A program made the translations under genes and the position numbers. A model generated the notes under the pieces. That model ran no database searches and was not told where the DNA came from. It saw only the letters and a program-made list of their open reading frames with translations. Shown piece after piece: positions 1 to 6,232 of a stretch of DNA of 13,773 nt (position 1 is the first letter of the stretch; every line of letters starts with the position of its first letter). Source of the stretch: Spartobacteria bacterium UBA5019 (lineage in GTDB: Bacteria; Verrucomicrobiota; Verrucomicrobiia; Chthoniobacterales; Terrimicrobiaceae); contig DGXZ01000062.1 in assembly GCA_002396485.1 (NCBI GenBank), positions 751-14,523 of the forward strand, given 5' to 3'.

Positions 1-25
1 TGATGATGGCTTCGATTTTTTTCAT
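1..25 (-). CDS. glnK: PII signal-transduction protein (GlnK/GlnB), first 8 codons only
   Basis: The minus strand from 25 reads ATG and encodes MKKIEAII, the characteristic N terminus of PII proteins, before the window edge cuts it. A good ribosome binding site (AGGAGA, 38-33) sits 7 nt upstream. The start lies 29 nt after the amt stop on the same strand, and amt-glnK is a widely conserved operon. PII trimers bind ATP/ADP and 2-oxoglutarate and plug the Amt pore when nitrogen is plentiful. Whether this is GlnK or GlnB cannot be told from eight residues; the amt linkage favours GlnK. The call rests on the short peptide plus context. Confidence 0.8.
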
Positions 26-32
26 ATATTTG

Positions 33-38
33 TCTCCT
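33..38 (-). promoter_or_regulatory. Ribosome binding site of the PII gene
   Basis: AGGAGA on the minus strand lies 7 nt before the ATG at 25. It is one of the clearest Shine-Dalgarno sites in the window and supports translation of the PII gene from the amt transcript. Confidence 0.75.
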
Positions 39-54
39 GGTTATGAGTGTGGCG

Positions 55-1563
55 TTAGTCGATGAGGTAGCCTTCTTCGCCGTGCTCTGTGGTGTCGAGA
101 CCGGACGCCTCGGTTTCCTGAGATGGGCGGAGGCCAATGGTGTATTTCACGATCAGGGCGATGATTGTGGTCGCCACGACTGAAAGGACAATCGTCAGAG
201 CGCAGGCTTTAAGCTGGTTGAAGAGCAGGCCGTCCATCAGGTTCATGCTTTCCAGCACACCGTTGGCGGAAGGGCTGGCAAAAATGCCGGTGAGGATGGC
301 TCCCATGGTGCCGCCGACGCCGTGGACGCCGAAGGTGTCGAGGGCGTCATCATAACCCAGCATTTTCTTCAAGTAGACGACCGCAAAGAACGGAACGATG
401 CCGGCTGCGACAGCCATGATCATCGCACTTGCAGGTGTGACGAAACCAGCGGCCGGGGTGATGACCACGAGACCGGAGACGATACCCGAGCAGAAACCCA
501 ACACACTGGGCTTGCCCTTGAAGATCCATTCCACAACACCCCATACGAAACCGGCAGTTGCGGCGCAGAGGAAAGTGGTCGTGAAGGCGTTCGAAGCGAT
601 CGCGTCAGCTCCGAGTGCGGAGCCCGCATTAAAGCCGAACCAGCCGACATAGAGCATTCCAGTGCCCACCATGCAGAGAACCATGGAGTGCGGAGGCATT
701 GGGACCTTGCCGAATCCAAGGCGTGGCCCGAGTATAATGCAAAGCACAAGTGCGGACCATCCGGAGCTCATGTGAACCACCGTGCCGCCTGCGAAATCGA
801 TCGCTTTGATTCCGGCATCGGCATTGAGAGGACCGCACATGAAACCGTTAACGGCCCAAACCATGTGGGCGAGCGGGAAGTAAACGACAAACATCCAGAT
901 CGCTGTGAAGAGAAGCACAGCGGAGAATTTCATGCGTTCCGCAGTGGCTCCAAAGATGAGCGCCGGCGTGATGATCGCGAAAGTCAGCTGGAACATTGCC
1001 CAGATGTAGTCGGAGATCCAGTAGTAGCCCGCGCCGACATTGCCTGGAAGCATCCCGTTGAAGCAGGCTTGCGCCAGATCACCGATGAAGGCGTTGCCAC
1101 CGGAGAAGGTAAGGCTGTATCCACACAGGAACCAGAGAATCGTTACCAGTCCAGCGATACCGAGCGTCATGGCCAAGATCGAGAGCACATTCTTCGAGCG
1201 CACCAAGCCGCCGTAGAAGAGGGCCAAGCCGGGAAGTGTCATGAAGAGCACCAGAGCCGTGCTCACCATTTGCCAGGCATTATGACCGGGGCCGGGGCCG
1301 GCGATCTTGGATGCAACATCCGGCGTGCGTGCCGAATTGTTGACATAGGCCTCGAGATCGGCGATCCGCTGCTCCATGGTCGGATCAGCCGGTGTCGCGG
1401 CCTCCGCCGGAGCGGTTGTGGTTTCACTAACGACGGTGGTTGTGGTCGTTTGTTCAACGACGGTTGTGGTAGCATCTTGAGCAAACGCCGCCGAGAGGGT
1501 GAGAGACCCTGCCGCGAGAATCGCAGCTGCAAGGTGTGCCAGTGTTTTATTTTTTATAAGCAT
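55..1563 (-). CDS. amt: Ammonium transporter Amt with secreted Thr-rich N-terminal extension
   Basis: This 502-aa inner-membrane channel conducts ammonium/ammonia. Residues 1-28 look like a signal peptide (AAFA cleavage, then QD). They are followed by a Thr/Val/Glu-rich low-complexity stretch (about 30-60) and a short amphipathic segment, EQRIADLEAYVNN (64-76). The Amt fold starts near 90 (GPGPGHNAW). Family marks are GLALFYGGLVRSKN (112-125), DFAGGTVVHMSSG (256-268), FGFNAGSALGAD (309-320) and DTFGVHGVGG (409-418). H264 and H414 are the pore twin histidines, and D256 corresponds to the substrate-binding Asp of AmtB. The frame stays open up to a TTG at 1626, but that codon lies inside the sigma-54 promoter, so ATG 1563 is chosen. 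No clear Shine-Dalgarno precedes it. The PII gene follows by 29 nt. Confidence in the family is very high; the extension is longer than in enterobacterial AmtB. Confidence 0.97.
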   Translation of the reverse strand: MLIKNKTLAHLAAAILAAGSLTLSAAFAQDATTTVVEQTTTTTVVSETTTAPAEAATPADPTMEQRIADLEAYVNNSARTPDVASKIAGPGPGHNAWQMVSTALVLFMTLPGLALFYGGLVRSKNVLSILAMTLGIAGLVTILWFLCGYSLTFSGGNAFIGDLAQACFNGMLPGNVGAGYYWISDYIWAMFQLTFAIITPALIFGATAERMKFSAVLLFTAIWMFVVYFPLAHMVWAVNGFMCGPLNADAGIKAIDFAGGTVVHMSSGWSALVLCIILGPRLGFGKVPMPPHSMVLCMVGTGMLYVGWFGFNAGSALGADAIASNAFTTTFLCAATAGFVWGVVEWIFKGKPSVLGFCSGIVSGLVVITPAAGFVTPASAMIMAVAAGIVPFFAVVYLKKMLGYDDALDTFGVHGVGGTMGAILTGIFASPSANGVLESMNLMDGLLFNQLKACALTIVLSVVATTIIALIVKYTIGLRPSQETEASGLDTTEHGEEGYLID

Positions 1564-1621
1564 GGTTGTGTTGAGTTGTTGAGTGTCTTCGGATGTTGAA
1601 TCCAAGGACTGAACAGGAATA

Positions 1622-1637
1622 AGCAATCAGCGTGCCA
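1622..1637 (-). promoter_or_regulatory. Sigma-54 (RpoN) promoter of amt-glnK
   Basis: On the minus strand 1637-1622 reads TGGCACGCTGATTGCT, which matches the sigma-54 consensus TGGCACG-N4-TTGCW at every fixed position with correct spacing. Transcription should start about 12 nt past the GC element, near 1611. That leaves a leader of about 48 nt before the amt ATG at 1563. Sigma-54 control of amt-glnK under nitrogen limitation is well known in other bacteria. The match is direct observation; activity is inferred. Confidence 0.85.
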
Positions 1638-1730
1638 ACCTGTTTCTCTAGGGAGTGGCGCCATGGGAGTGCAAAAAAAACAACACCCGGACCCGGCATG
1701 TCGTTTTTTATTCACTCGGGTTCAACATCC

Positions 1731-1754
1731 CTCTGCAGATTTTCAGCTGCAGAG
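1731..1754. repeat. Perfect 8-bp inverted repeat, candidate activator site for the amt sigma-54 promoter
   Basis: CTCTGCAG (1731-1738) and CTGCAGAG (1747-1754) are exact reverse complements around an 8-bp spacer. The dyad lies about 120-143 bp upstream of the predicted amt start, a usual distance for enhancer-binding activators. Between it and the promoter are an A8 tract (1673-1680) and a T-rich tract (near 1704-1709), which may bend the DNA. It does not resemble the enterobacterial NtrC site (GCAC...GTGC), so the binding protein is unknown. It also lies 46 bp before the transporter start at 1800 and could serve that gene instead. Confidence 0.45.
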
Positions 1755-1799
1755 CTGGATGCCCGTGAATTCCGGCTTTCACAGGCGATTGAGCATGGC

Positions 1800-2810
1800 A
1801 TGATGTTGTCCGCCATGGTTGTCCCTGAGACAAATTCCAGTTCGAACGCAGCCGATGCAGGCCGTCCTGCACTGTGGCACATCCTCATAGCTTTCGGGAT
1901 TGTCTATGTTGGCTACGGATTGAATTTCCTCGCAGTGAAAATCGGCGTTGAAAGCATGCCTGCATTTCTCTTCGCGGCATCGCACATTTTTTGCGCCGGC
2001 GTGCTCCTCATCGCTTGGCAATCCTGCACGCGTGGCCATGCTCTGCTACCAATCGCGGGTATCAAACGCGCAGCGGTCGGCGCGTTCTTCCTTTTCGTCG
2101 GCGGGGTGGGACTCGTGACGCAGGGCGAAAAACTGGGGGTTCCATCGGGCGTGGCGGCGATCATCAAAGCCTCCGTGCCTCTTTGGGTCGCCGTATTGGA
2201 GTCTCTGCGCCCGAGGGGAGAGAGGGTCTCGTTGCTGATGTCAGCAGGTCTCCTGCTTGGAGCTGCAGGCGTCGCAGCGATTGTGCTTCCACGATTGGCA
2301 GCGAGTTCGGCGGACGCGATGCCAACAGGGATTCTGCTTCTAGTGCTCTCGGCGTTCCTTTTTGCCATCGGCAGCATTTTTGTCCGGCACTGGCCCCCTT
2401 CGGACTCTCCGGTGACAGGGGCTGGATGGATGATGATTTTTGGCGGCGTCCTCTTGATGGCGCTTGGCCTGAGCTTCGGTGAAGCAAGCCAAATTCAGGC
2501 CAGTGACTTCACTTCGCGGACGCTCGGAGCGTTTGCTTTTCTGCTGTTCTTCCACTCCCTGGCCGCATTCACGGCGATGAACTGGCTCCTGCGCCATCTG
2601 CCCGCCTCGGTGGTCACCACAAAATTCTACGTATCCCCCGCTGTGGCGTTGCTAGCAGGGAGTGTGGTTCTCGGCGAAAAAATCACCCTGCCAGTGATCG
2701 CCAGCTTGACCCTGATCCTCGTCGGCGTGGGCATTGTGCTCTGGGGGGCTTCGAGGAAAAAGGGTAAACTCCCACTCAAGCCGAACGACGCCGATGAGCT
2801 TGAGACCTGA
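1800..2810 (+). CDS. EamA/DMT-superfamily transporter (10 TM)
   Basis: A 336-aa inner-membrane protein of the drug/metabolite transporter superfamily, probably a small-metabolite exporter; the substrate cannot be deduced. It shows two tandem EamA repeats. The first begins with the motif-like GYGLNFLAVKIGVESMPAF (about 39-57). The second ends with KFYVSPAVALLAGSVVLGEK and a last hydrophobic helix before the basic tail WGASRKKGK. The frame is open from GTG 1632, but that codon falls inside the amt sigma-54 promoter and would add a poorly conserved 56-residue leader. ATG 1800 (alternatives 1803, 1815) places TM1 about 25 residues from the start, as is usual. No strong ribosome binding site is seen. 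It is divergent from amt and convergent with thiE, whose stop is only 18 nt away. It is probably a monocistronic gene. Confidence 0.88.
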   Translation: MMLSAMVVPETNSSSNAADAGRPALWHILIAFGIVYVGYGLNFLAVKIGVESMPAFLFAASHIFCAGVLLIAWQSCTRGHALLPIAGIKRAAVGAFFLFVGGVGLVTQGEKLGVPSGVAAIIKASVPLWVAVLESLRPRGERVSLLMSAGLLLGAAGVAAIVLPRLAASSADAMPTGILLLVLSAFLFAIGSIFVRHWPPSDSPVTGAGWMMIFGGVLLMALGLSFGEASQIQASDFTSRTLGAFAFLLFFHSLAAFTAMNWLLRHLPASVVTTKFYVSPAVALLAGSVVLGEKITLPVIASLTLILVGVGIVLWGASRKKGKLPLKPNDADELET

Positions 2811-2822
2811 AAATTTCTGGAC

Positions 2823-2844
2823 GGCTGCTTACTGCAATGCAGCC
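2823..2844. other. Weak hairpin at the convergent ends of the transporter and thiE genes
   Basis: GGCTGC (2823-2828) and GCAGCC (2839-2844) can pair around a 10-nt loop. The hairpin spans the thiE stop and part of the 18-nt gap between the two convergent genes. No T-run follows on either strand, so it is not a standard intrinsic terminator. It is the only structure seen where both transcripts must end. Confidence 0.25.
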
Positions 2845-3455
2845 CGGCAGTCACGGCAATAGTCCGCAATTTTTTCGGCCTTGAGAATCCCCGACACGAT
2901 GGCCACGCGCTGAGCCCCGGCAGCGAGGACTTCGGGGAGGTTTTCCAGCTTGATGCCGCCGATGCAGTAGATCGGCAAGGGCACGAGTCGGTGGACTTCG
3001 CTGATTCGCGAGGTTCCGATGGATGTGTAGTCCGGTTTCGTGGGCGTTGAAAAAAGCGGGCCAAAGCCAATGTAGTCGGGCTTTTCTTGGAGGGCCGACT
3101 TAGCCTGGAGGAGGCTGTGTGTGGAAAGACCAACGATCTTATCTGGCCCGATCAAAGCACGCGCCTGTGCAACCAGAATATCGTCCTGGCCCACATGCAC
3201 ACCATCAGCGCCGGATTTGACCACAACTTCCGGGTGGTCGTTGATAATAAATGGAACCCCAAAGCTCTTGCAGATCGGAACCAAAGGCACGGCCAGCTTG
3301 AGAATCTGGTCTGGTTGAAAGTCTTTAGCGCGCAGTTGGAGGATTTCCACCCCACCTTCCAGCATTTCACTGGCGACGCGGATGGTTTCCGACGGGGCGA
3401 CATAGCCCATATCGAGGATGCCGTAGAGGCGGCGGTTGTGAAGGTCGAAGTTCAT
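2829..3455 (-). CDS. thiE: Thiamine-phosphate synthase ThiE
   Basis: ThiE joins the pyrimidine HMP-PP to the thiazole phosphate to give thiamine monophosphate in the cytosol. The 208-aa TIM-barrel protein has the family marks: QLRAKD (40-45), FIINDHPEVVVKSGADGVHVGQDD read in two parts (FIINDH, 69-74; GADGVHVGQDD, 82-92), GLSTHS (109-114), DYIGFGPLFSTPTK (127-140), YCIGGI (163-168) and VAIVSGI (184-190). Its length is typical. The frame is open to a TTG at 3557 and has another ATG at 3482. ATG 3455 is preferred because it overlaps the stop of the preceding small gene as ATGA, which indicates translational coupling, and gives the normal family length. It is the last gene of the feo operon; no other thi gene is in the window. 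Confidence 0.93.
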   Translation of the reverse strand: MNFDLHNRRLYGILDMGYVAPSETIRVASEMLEGGVEILQLRAKDFQPDQILKLAVPLVPICKSFGVPFIINDHPEVVVKSGADGVHVGQDDILVAQARALIGPDKIVGLSTHSLLQAKSALQEKPDYIGFGPLFSTPTKPDYTSIGTSRISEVHRLVPLPIYCIGGIKLENLPEVLAAGAQRVAIVSGILKAEKIADYCRDCRAALQ

Positions 3456-3595
3456 TTGCGGAGGCTGGCTTTGCAGGAGCATTTTCCGCCGCAGGCGGGC
3501 TGAGCTTTGCTTTGGGATTTCCAAAGTCCACGCGTCAGAAATGCAAGCGAGGCGCAAATCGCAAAAGGGATTAGAAAAAGTTCCAGTAGGGTCAT
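3452..3595 (-). CDS. FeoB-associated Cys-rich membrane protein (47 aa)
   Basis: This is a small gene between feoB and thiE. ATG 3595 lies 4 nt after the feoB stop, with a GTGAGG ribosome binding site across that junction; its TGA overlaps the thiE ATG. The 47-residue product has one N-terminal membrane helix (about residues 3-25, LLELFLIPFAICASLAFL and onward). A short basic cytoplasmic-type tail follows with CGGKCSC (35-41). Size, single helix, terminal Cys cluster and position after feoB match the FeoB-associated Cys-rich membrane protein family. That family is thought to help Fe(II) passage or bind iron at the FeoB exit, but its exact role is not established. The family call is from features and context, not a database search. 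Confidence 0.78.
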   Translation of the reverse strand: MTLLELFLIPFAICASLAFLTRGLWKSQSKAQPACGGKCSCKASLRK

Positions 3596-3599
3596 GACC

Positions 3600-5819
3600 T
3601 CACCATAACTTAGAAATCTGATAAATCAAAACTGCACTCAGCCAGGCCAATGCAGTCATTCCAAAAAAGGAAAAAGCAGCCCACCGCCAATTCAACTCGC
3701 GGGCGATGATGGCCACAGTCGCTCCGCACTGCATGCAAAGGGCGAAAAAGACCATGATTCCGAGCACGACAGGCAGCGTGTAAACCGGCTGACCCTCGCG
3801 CGGACCGCTGGTCCATTTTTCTTTTTGGAGCACACTGCGGAGGTCGTCCGAGCCCTCATCCACATCGGCACCGAGGTTGTAGATGATGCCCATGGTGGCA
3901 ATGATGACCTCCCGGGCCGGGAAGCTCGAGAGGACGCCTACAGTGATCTTCCAGTCGAATCCGGCAGGATCGAAAACCGGCTGCACGGCCTTGCCGAAGC
4001 GACCGAGGTAGCTTTGCTCGATATAGACAGAGTCGATGTGGTGGGCCAGTGCGCTGCTGATGTCGGATTCGGGATTTTCCAAAGCGGATTGGATGTCGCC
4101 CGGGGAATGATTCAGAGCGGCCTCAGCGAGGAAAGACTGAGTAGCCTTTTCCTTCACCCCGGGATCACGGGGGAAGTAGAGAAGCGACCAAATCAGAATC
4201 GAGAAGGCGAGAATGACGGTGCCCGCACGGAGCACAAACTCGCGACCGCGCTCCCACATGCGGTGGAAAATATTCCGCAGCGTCGGCACCCGATAATCCG
4301 GCATCTCGAGGATGAAAGGCTGGGTTTTGATTTTTAGAAAAAACCTGTTCAGCACCCAAGCCAGTGGAAGCGCGAGCGCGAGACCCACAAAGTGCATCGC
4401 AAAAAGAACAGCACCCGCGACAAGCGGCCCGTAGAGGGGCTCAATGAAGGTTCCGATAAGCAGGATATAAACCGGCAACCTCGCCGAGCAGCTCATAAAC
4501 GGTGCCATGAGAATGGTTGTGAGGCGGGCCTTGGGATCGCTGAGCGTGCGAGTGGCCATCACTCCCGGAATCGCGCAGGCATAGCTCGACAGAAGCGGCA
4601 CGAAGCTGCGTCCATTGAGCCCGCACCAGCTGAAAAGTTTGTCCACAAGGAATGCAGCGCGGGCCATGTATCCCGTGTCCTCAAGCAACGCGATGAAGAA
4701 AAAGAGAATCAAAATCTGCGGGAGAAAAATCAGAACACCGCCGACCCCGGCAATGATGCCGTCACACAACAGACTCTGAAGCGCCGGTGTGGCAGAGAGA
4801 AGCGGACGAATCATATCCTGCGTGGCCGAGGTTCCTGCATCGATCAAATCCATGAGCGGTCCGGCCCAGGAGTAGAGGCTCTGAAAAACCACATACATCA
4901 CGCCGAGAAAAATCAGCGTTCCCCACACGCGGTTCAGCAAGAGTGCGTCGATGGAGTCGTGCGATCGGGCGATTGGCCCGCTGGCCTCGACCACGCCATC
5001 GAGGAGGGATTCCAGATGGCGGTAATGGATCACCGCCTCGGCGGATCCGGGATTCAAGCCCGACTCGCGGATTTCCCTGTGAGCGGTGTCCAACAACCTC
5101 TTGACGCAAGCTTTGTCACTCACGCCGCATGTGAAGACACTGTCGCTGTCGAAAAGCACACGCAGAGCCTCGGCTTGGGTGAGGTCGCTGCTTCCGGCGC
5201 CCTGAAAGCCAGCACGAAGCAAACCGCATCCCTGAGTGATGCAGTCGGGCCAATGGATTTTCGGGAGAGCGGACGGGGCATCGAGCGCAGAGACGATGGC
5301 CTGCTTCAACTCCCCCAGCCCATTACCGCGTGTGGCTATGGTTTCGACCACCGGGACACCAAGCCTCTTCTCCAGAAGGTCCACATCAATGCGAATGCCA
5401 TTCCGCTTCGCGGCGTCACACTGGTTCAGAGCGATCAGTGCAGGAATACCCAACTCCGCGCATTGCGAGACAAGCAAGAGATTGCGCTTGAGATTGGTCG
5501 CATCGAGGACAAAGACGAGGAGGTCCGGCTTCTGCAATCCCCGCCGCCCGCCGAGCACATCCATCACCACCCGTTCGTCATTTGAAACAGCTGTGAGGCT
5601 GTAACAACCCGGCAGGTCGAGGAGGTCCATTTCAATGCCGCCCTCACGCAGAAGCCCGGATTTTTTCTCCACTGTAATGCCGGGATAGTTCGCGATATGC
5701 TGACGCAGGCCGGTGAGGCGGTTGAAAAGCGTGGATTTTCCGGTGTTGGGATTTCCCACCAGCGCAACCAGCGGACGGCCTTGCCGCTTTTTCGGTGCTG
5801 CTTCACTGGGCACGTTCAT
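3600..5819 (-). CDS. feoB: Ferrous iron transporter FeoB
   Basis: A 739-aa inner-membrane Fe(II) transporter with an N-terminal G-protein domain. G1 is GNPNTGKST (22-30), the switch I region is NYPGITVEKK (44-53), G3 is DLPG (68-71) and G4 is NQCD (132-135). A helical domain follows, then the membrane part from about residue 300. The two inverted Gate regions are present: PLLSSYACAIPGVMATRT with SCSARLPVYILLIG in the first half, and SSFPAREVIIATMGIIYN in the second. The C terminus (MQCGATVAIIARE...) is intact, so the length is full. ATG 5819 overlaps the feoA stop (ATGA). G4 is NQCD rather than the common NMMD, but it keeps the N and D of the NxxD/NKxD class. Confidence 0.97.
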   Translation of the reverse strand: MNVPSEAAPKKRQGRPLVALVGNPNTGKSTLFNRLTGLRQHIANYPGITVEKKSGLLREGGIEMDLLDLPGCYSLTAVSNDERVVMDVLGGRRGLQKPDLLVFVLDATNLKRNLLLVSQCAELGIPALIALNQCDAAKRNGIRIDVDLLEKRLGVPVVETIATRGNGLGELKQAIVSALDAPSALPKIHWPDCITQGCGLLRAGFQGAGSSDLTQAEALRVLFDSDSVFTCGVSDKACVKRLLDTAHREIRESGLNPGSAEAVIHYRHLESLLDGVVEASGPIARSHDSIDALLLNRVWGTLIFLGVMYVVFQSLYSWAGPLMDLIDAGTSATQDMIRPLLSATPALQSLLCDGIIAGVGGVLIFLPQILILFFFIALLEDTGYMARAAFLVDKLFSWCGLNGRSFVPLLSSYACAIPGVMATRTLSDPKARLTTILMAPFMSCSARLPVYILLIGTFIEPLYGPLVAGAVLFAMHFVGLALALPLAWVLNRFFLKIKTQPFILEMPDYRVPTLRNIFHRMWERGREFVLRAGTVILAFSILIWSLLYFPRDPGVKEKATQSFLAEAALNHSPGDIQSALENPESDISSALAHHIDSVYIEQSYLGRFGKAVQPVFDPAGFDWKITVGVLSSFPAREVIIATMGIIYNLGADVDEGSDDLRSVLQKEKWTSGPREGQPVYTLPVVLGIMVFFALCMQCGATVAIIARELNWRWAAFSFFGMTALAWLSAVLIYQISKLW

Positions 5820-6052
5820 TCGGCAATGTTCTTCACTTGAATAATGTGCGCCTCGGCCCGTCGAAGGCTGATTTCCTGGCCATCGAGTTCGACAGAGATC
5901 GGATCTCCAAGGGGTGCGAAGCGGGTTACTTTGACCATGCGACCGGGAATGAAACCCAGCGTGGCCATGCGGTTTGCGCGGTCACAATCCGACGCGATGT
6001 CTTCAATCTCGGCACGGCTGCCCACCCTCAGACTGTCCAGTGTCCGCTTCAT
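5816..6052 (-). CDS. feoA: FeoA, ferrous iron transport accessory protein
   Basis: A 78-aa SH3-like cytosolic protein that works with FeoB. It carries the FeoA pattern: a short N-terminal segment, then RANRMATLGFIPGRMVKV (26-43), then DPISVELDGQEISLRRAEA (50-68) ending in an I-x-V strand. ATG 6052 is the natural start; only a weak purine stretch (GCAGGC) precedes it. Its TGA overlaps the feoB ATG by 4 nt. It is the first gene of a four-gene operon feoA-feoB-small Cys protein-thiE. Confidence 0.95.
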   Translation of the reverse strand: MKRTLDSLRVGSRAEIEDIASDCDRANRMATLGFIPGRMVKVTRFAPLGDPISVELDGQEISLRRAEAHIIQVKNIAE

Positions 6053-6100
6053 GCCTGCGATTTGAAAATGGAATTGGAGATTCTTCCGAGCATTGGACCT

Positions 6101-6128
6101 ACCATACGAAACTCCTGGCGGGCGTCAA
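6101..6128 (-). promoter_or_regulatory. Candidate sigma-70 promoter of the feo-thiE operon
   Basis: On the minus strand TTGACG (6128-6123) and TATGGT (6106-6101) are separated by 16 bp. Start would fall near 6094, about 40 nt before the feoA ATG. It abuts the Fur-like dyad, whose last base is 3 bp before the -35 hexamer. Confidence 0.5.
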
Positions 6129-6130
6129 TT

Positions 6131-6149
6131 ATTGAGATTGCGTCTCAAC
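6131..6149. promoter_or_regulatory. Fur-box-like dyad upstream of feoA
   Basis: TTGAGA (6132-6137), 5 bp, TCTCAA (6143-6148) forms a perfect inverted repeat. The outer arms and the spacing equal those of the classic Fur operator, in which TGAGA and TCTCA flank five bases. The central five bases (TTGCG) differ from the usual A/T-rich core. It lies directly upstream of the feo promoter, where a repressor would act. It also lies between feoA and the divergent glycosyltransferase gene. No fur gene is in the window. Confidence 0.6.
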
Positions 6150-6219
6150 TGATAGAGTTTCAGCCTGAGCACTTCCATCTTCAGAGCATCAGACCTTGCT
6201 GTTTCACCACAGGCGCACC

Positions 6220-6225
6220 AAGGAT
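6220..6225 (+). promoter_or_regulatory. Ribosome binding site of the glycosyltransferase gene
   Basis: AAGGAT lies 7 nt before ATG 6233. It decides the start, because the reading frame is open far upstream through the feoA region. Confidence 0.6.
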
Positions 6226-6232
6226 ATGCCCA

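Noticed and set aside
322..1599. A 425-codon plus-strand frame opposite amt, and similar frames at 4392-5585 (opposite feoB) and 12039-13376 (opposite the regulator)
   Set aside because: All mirror highly conserved genes. Their products are His/Arg/Glu-rich without domains, and one would run through amt and its promoter region.
1564..1626. Upstream TTG start for amt
   Set aside because: The TTG lies within the sigma-54 -12 element and upstream of the predicted transcription start; ATG 1563 begins directly with a signal peptide.
1632..1799. GTG 1632 as start of the EamA transporter
   Set aside because: It lies in the amt promoter. The added 56 residues show no membrane or family features, and relatives begin close to TM1.
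2811..2828. Bidirectional intrinsic terminator between the transporter and thiE
   Set aside because: The gap is only 18 bp and the nearby 6-bp stem lacks a T-run on either side.
3456..3557. Longer ThiE N terminus (TTG 3557 or ATG 3482)
   Set aside because: This region is coding in another frame for the Cys-rich small protein. ATG 3455 gives the normal length and an ATGA overlap.
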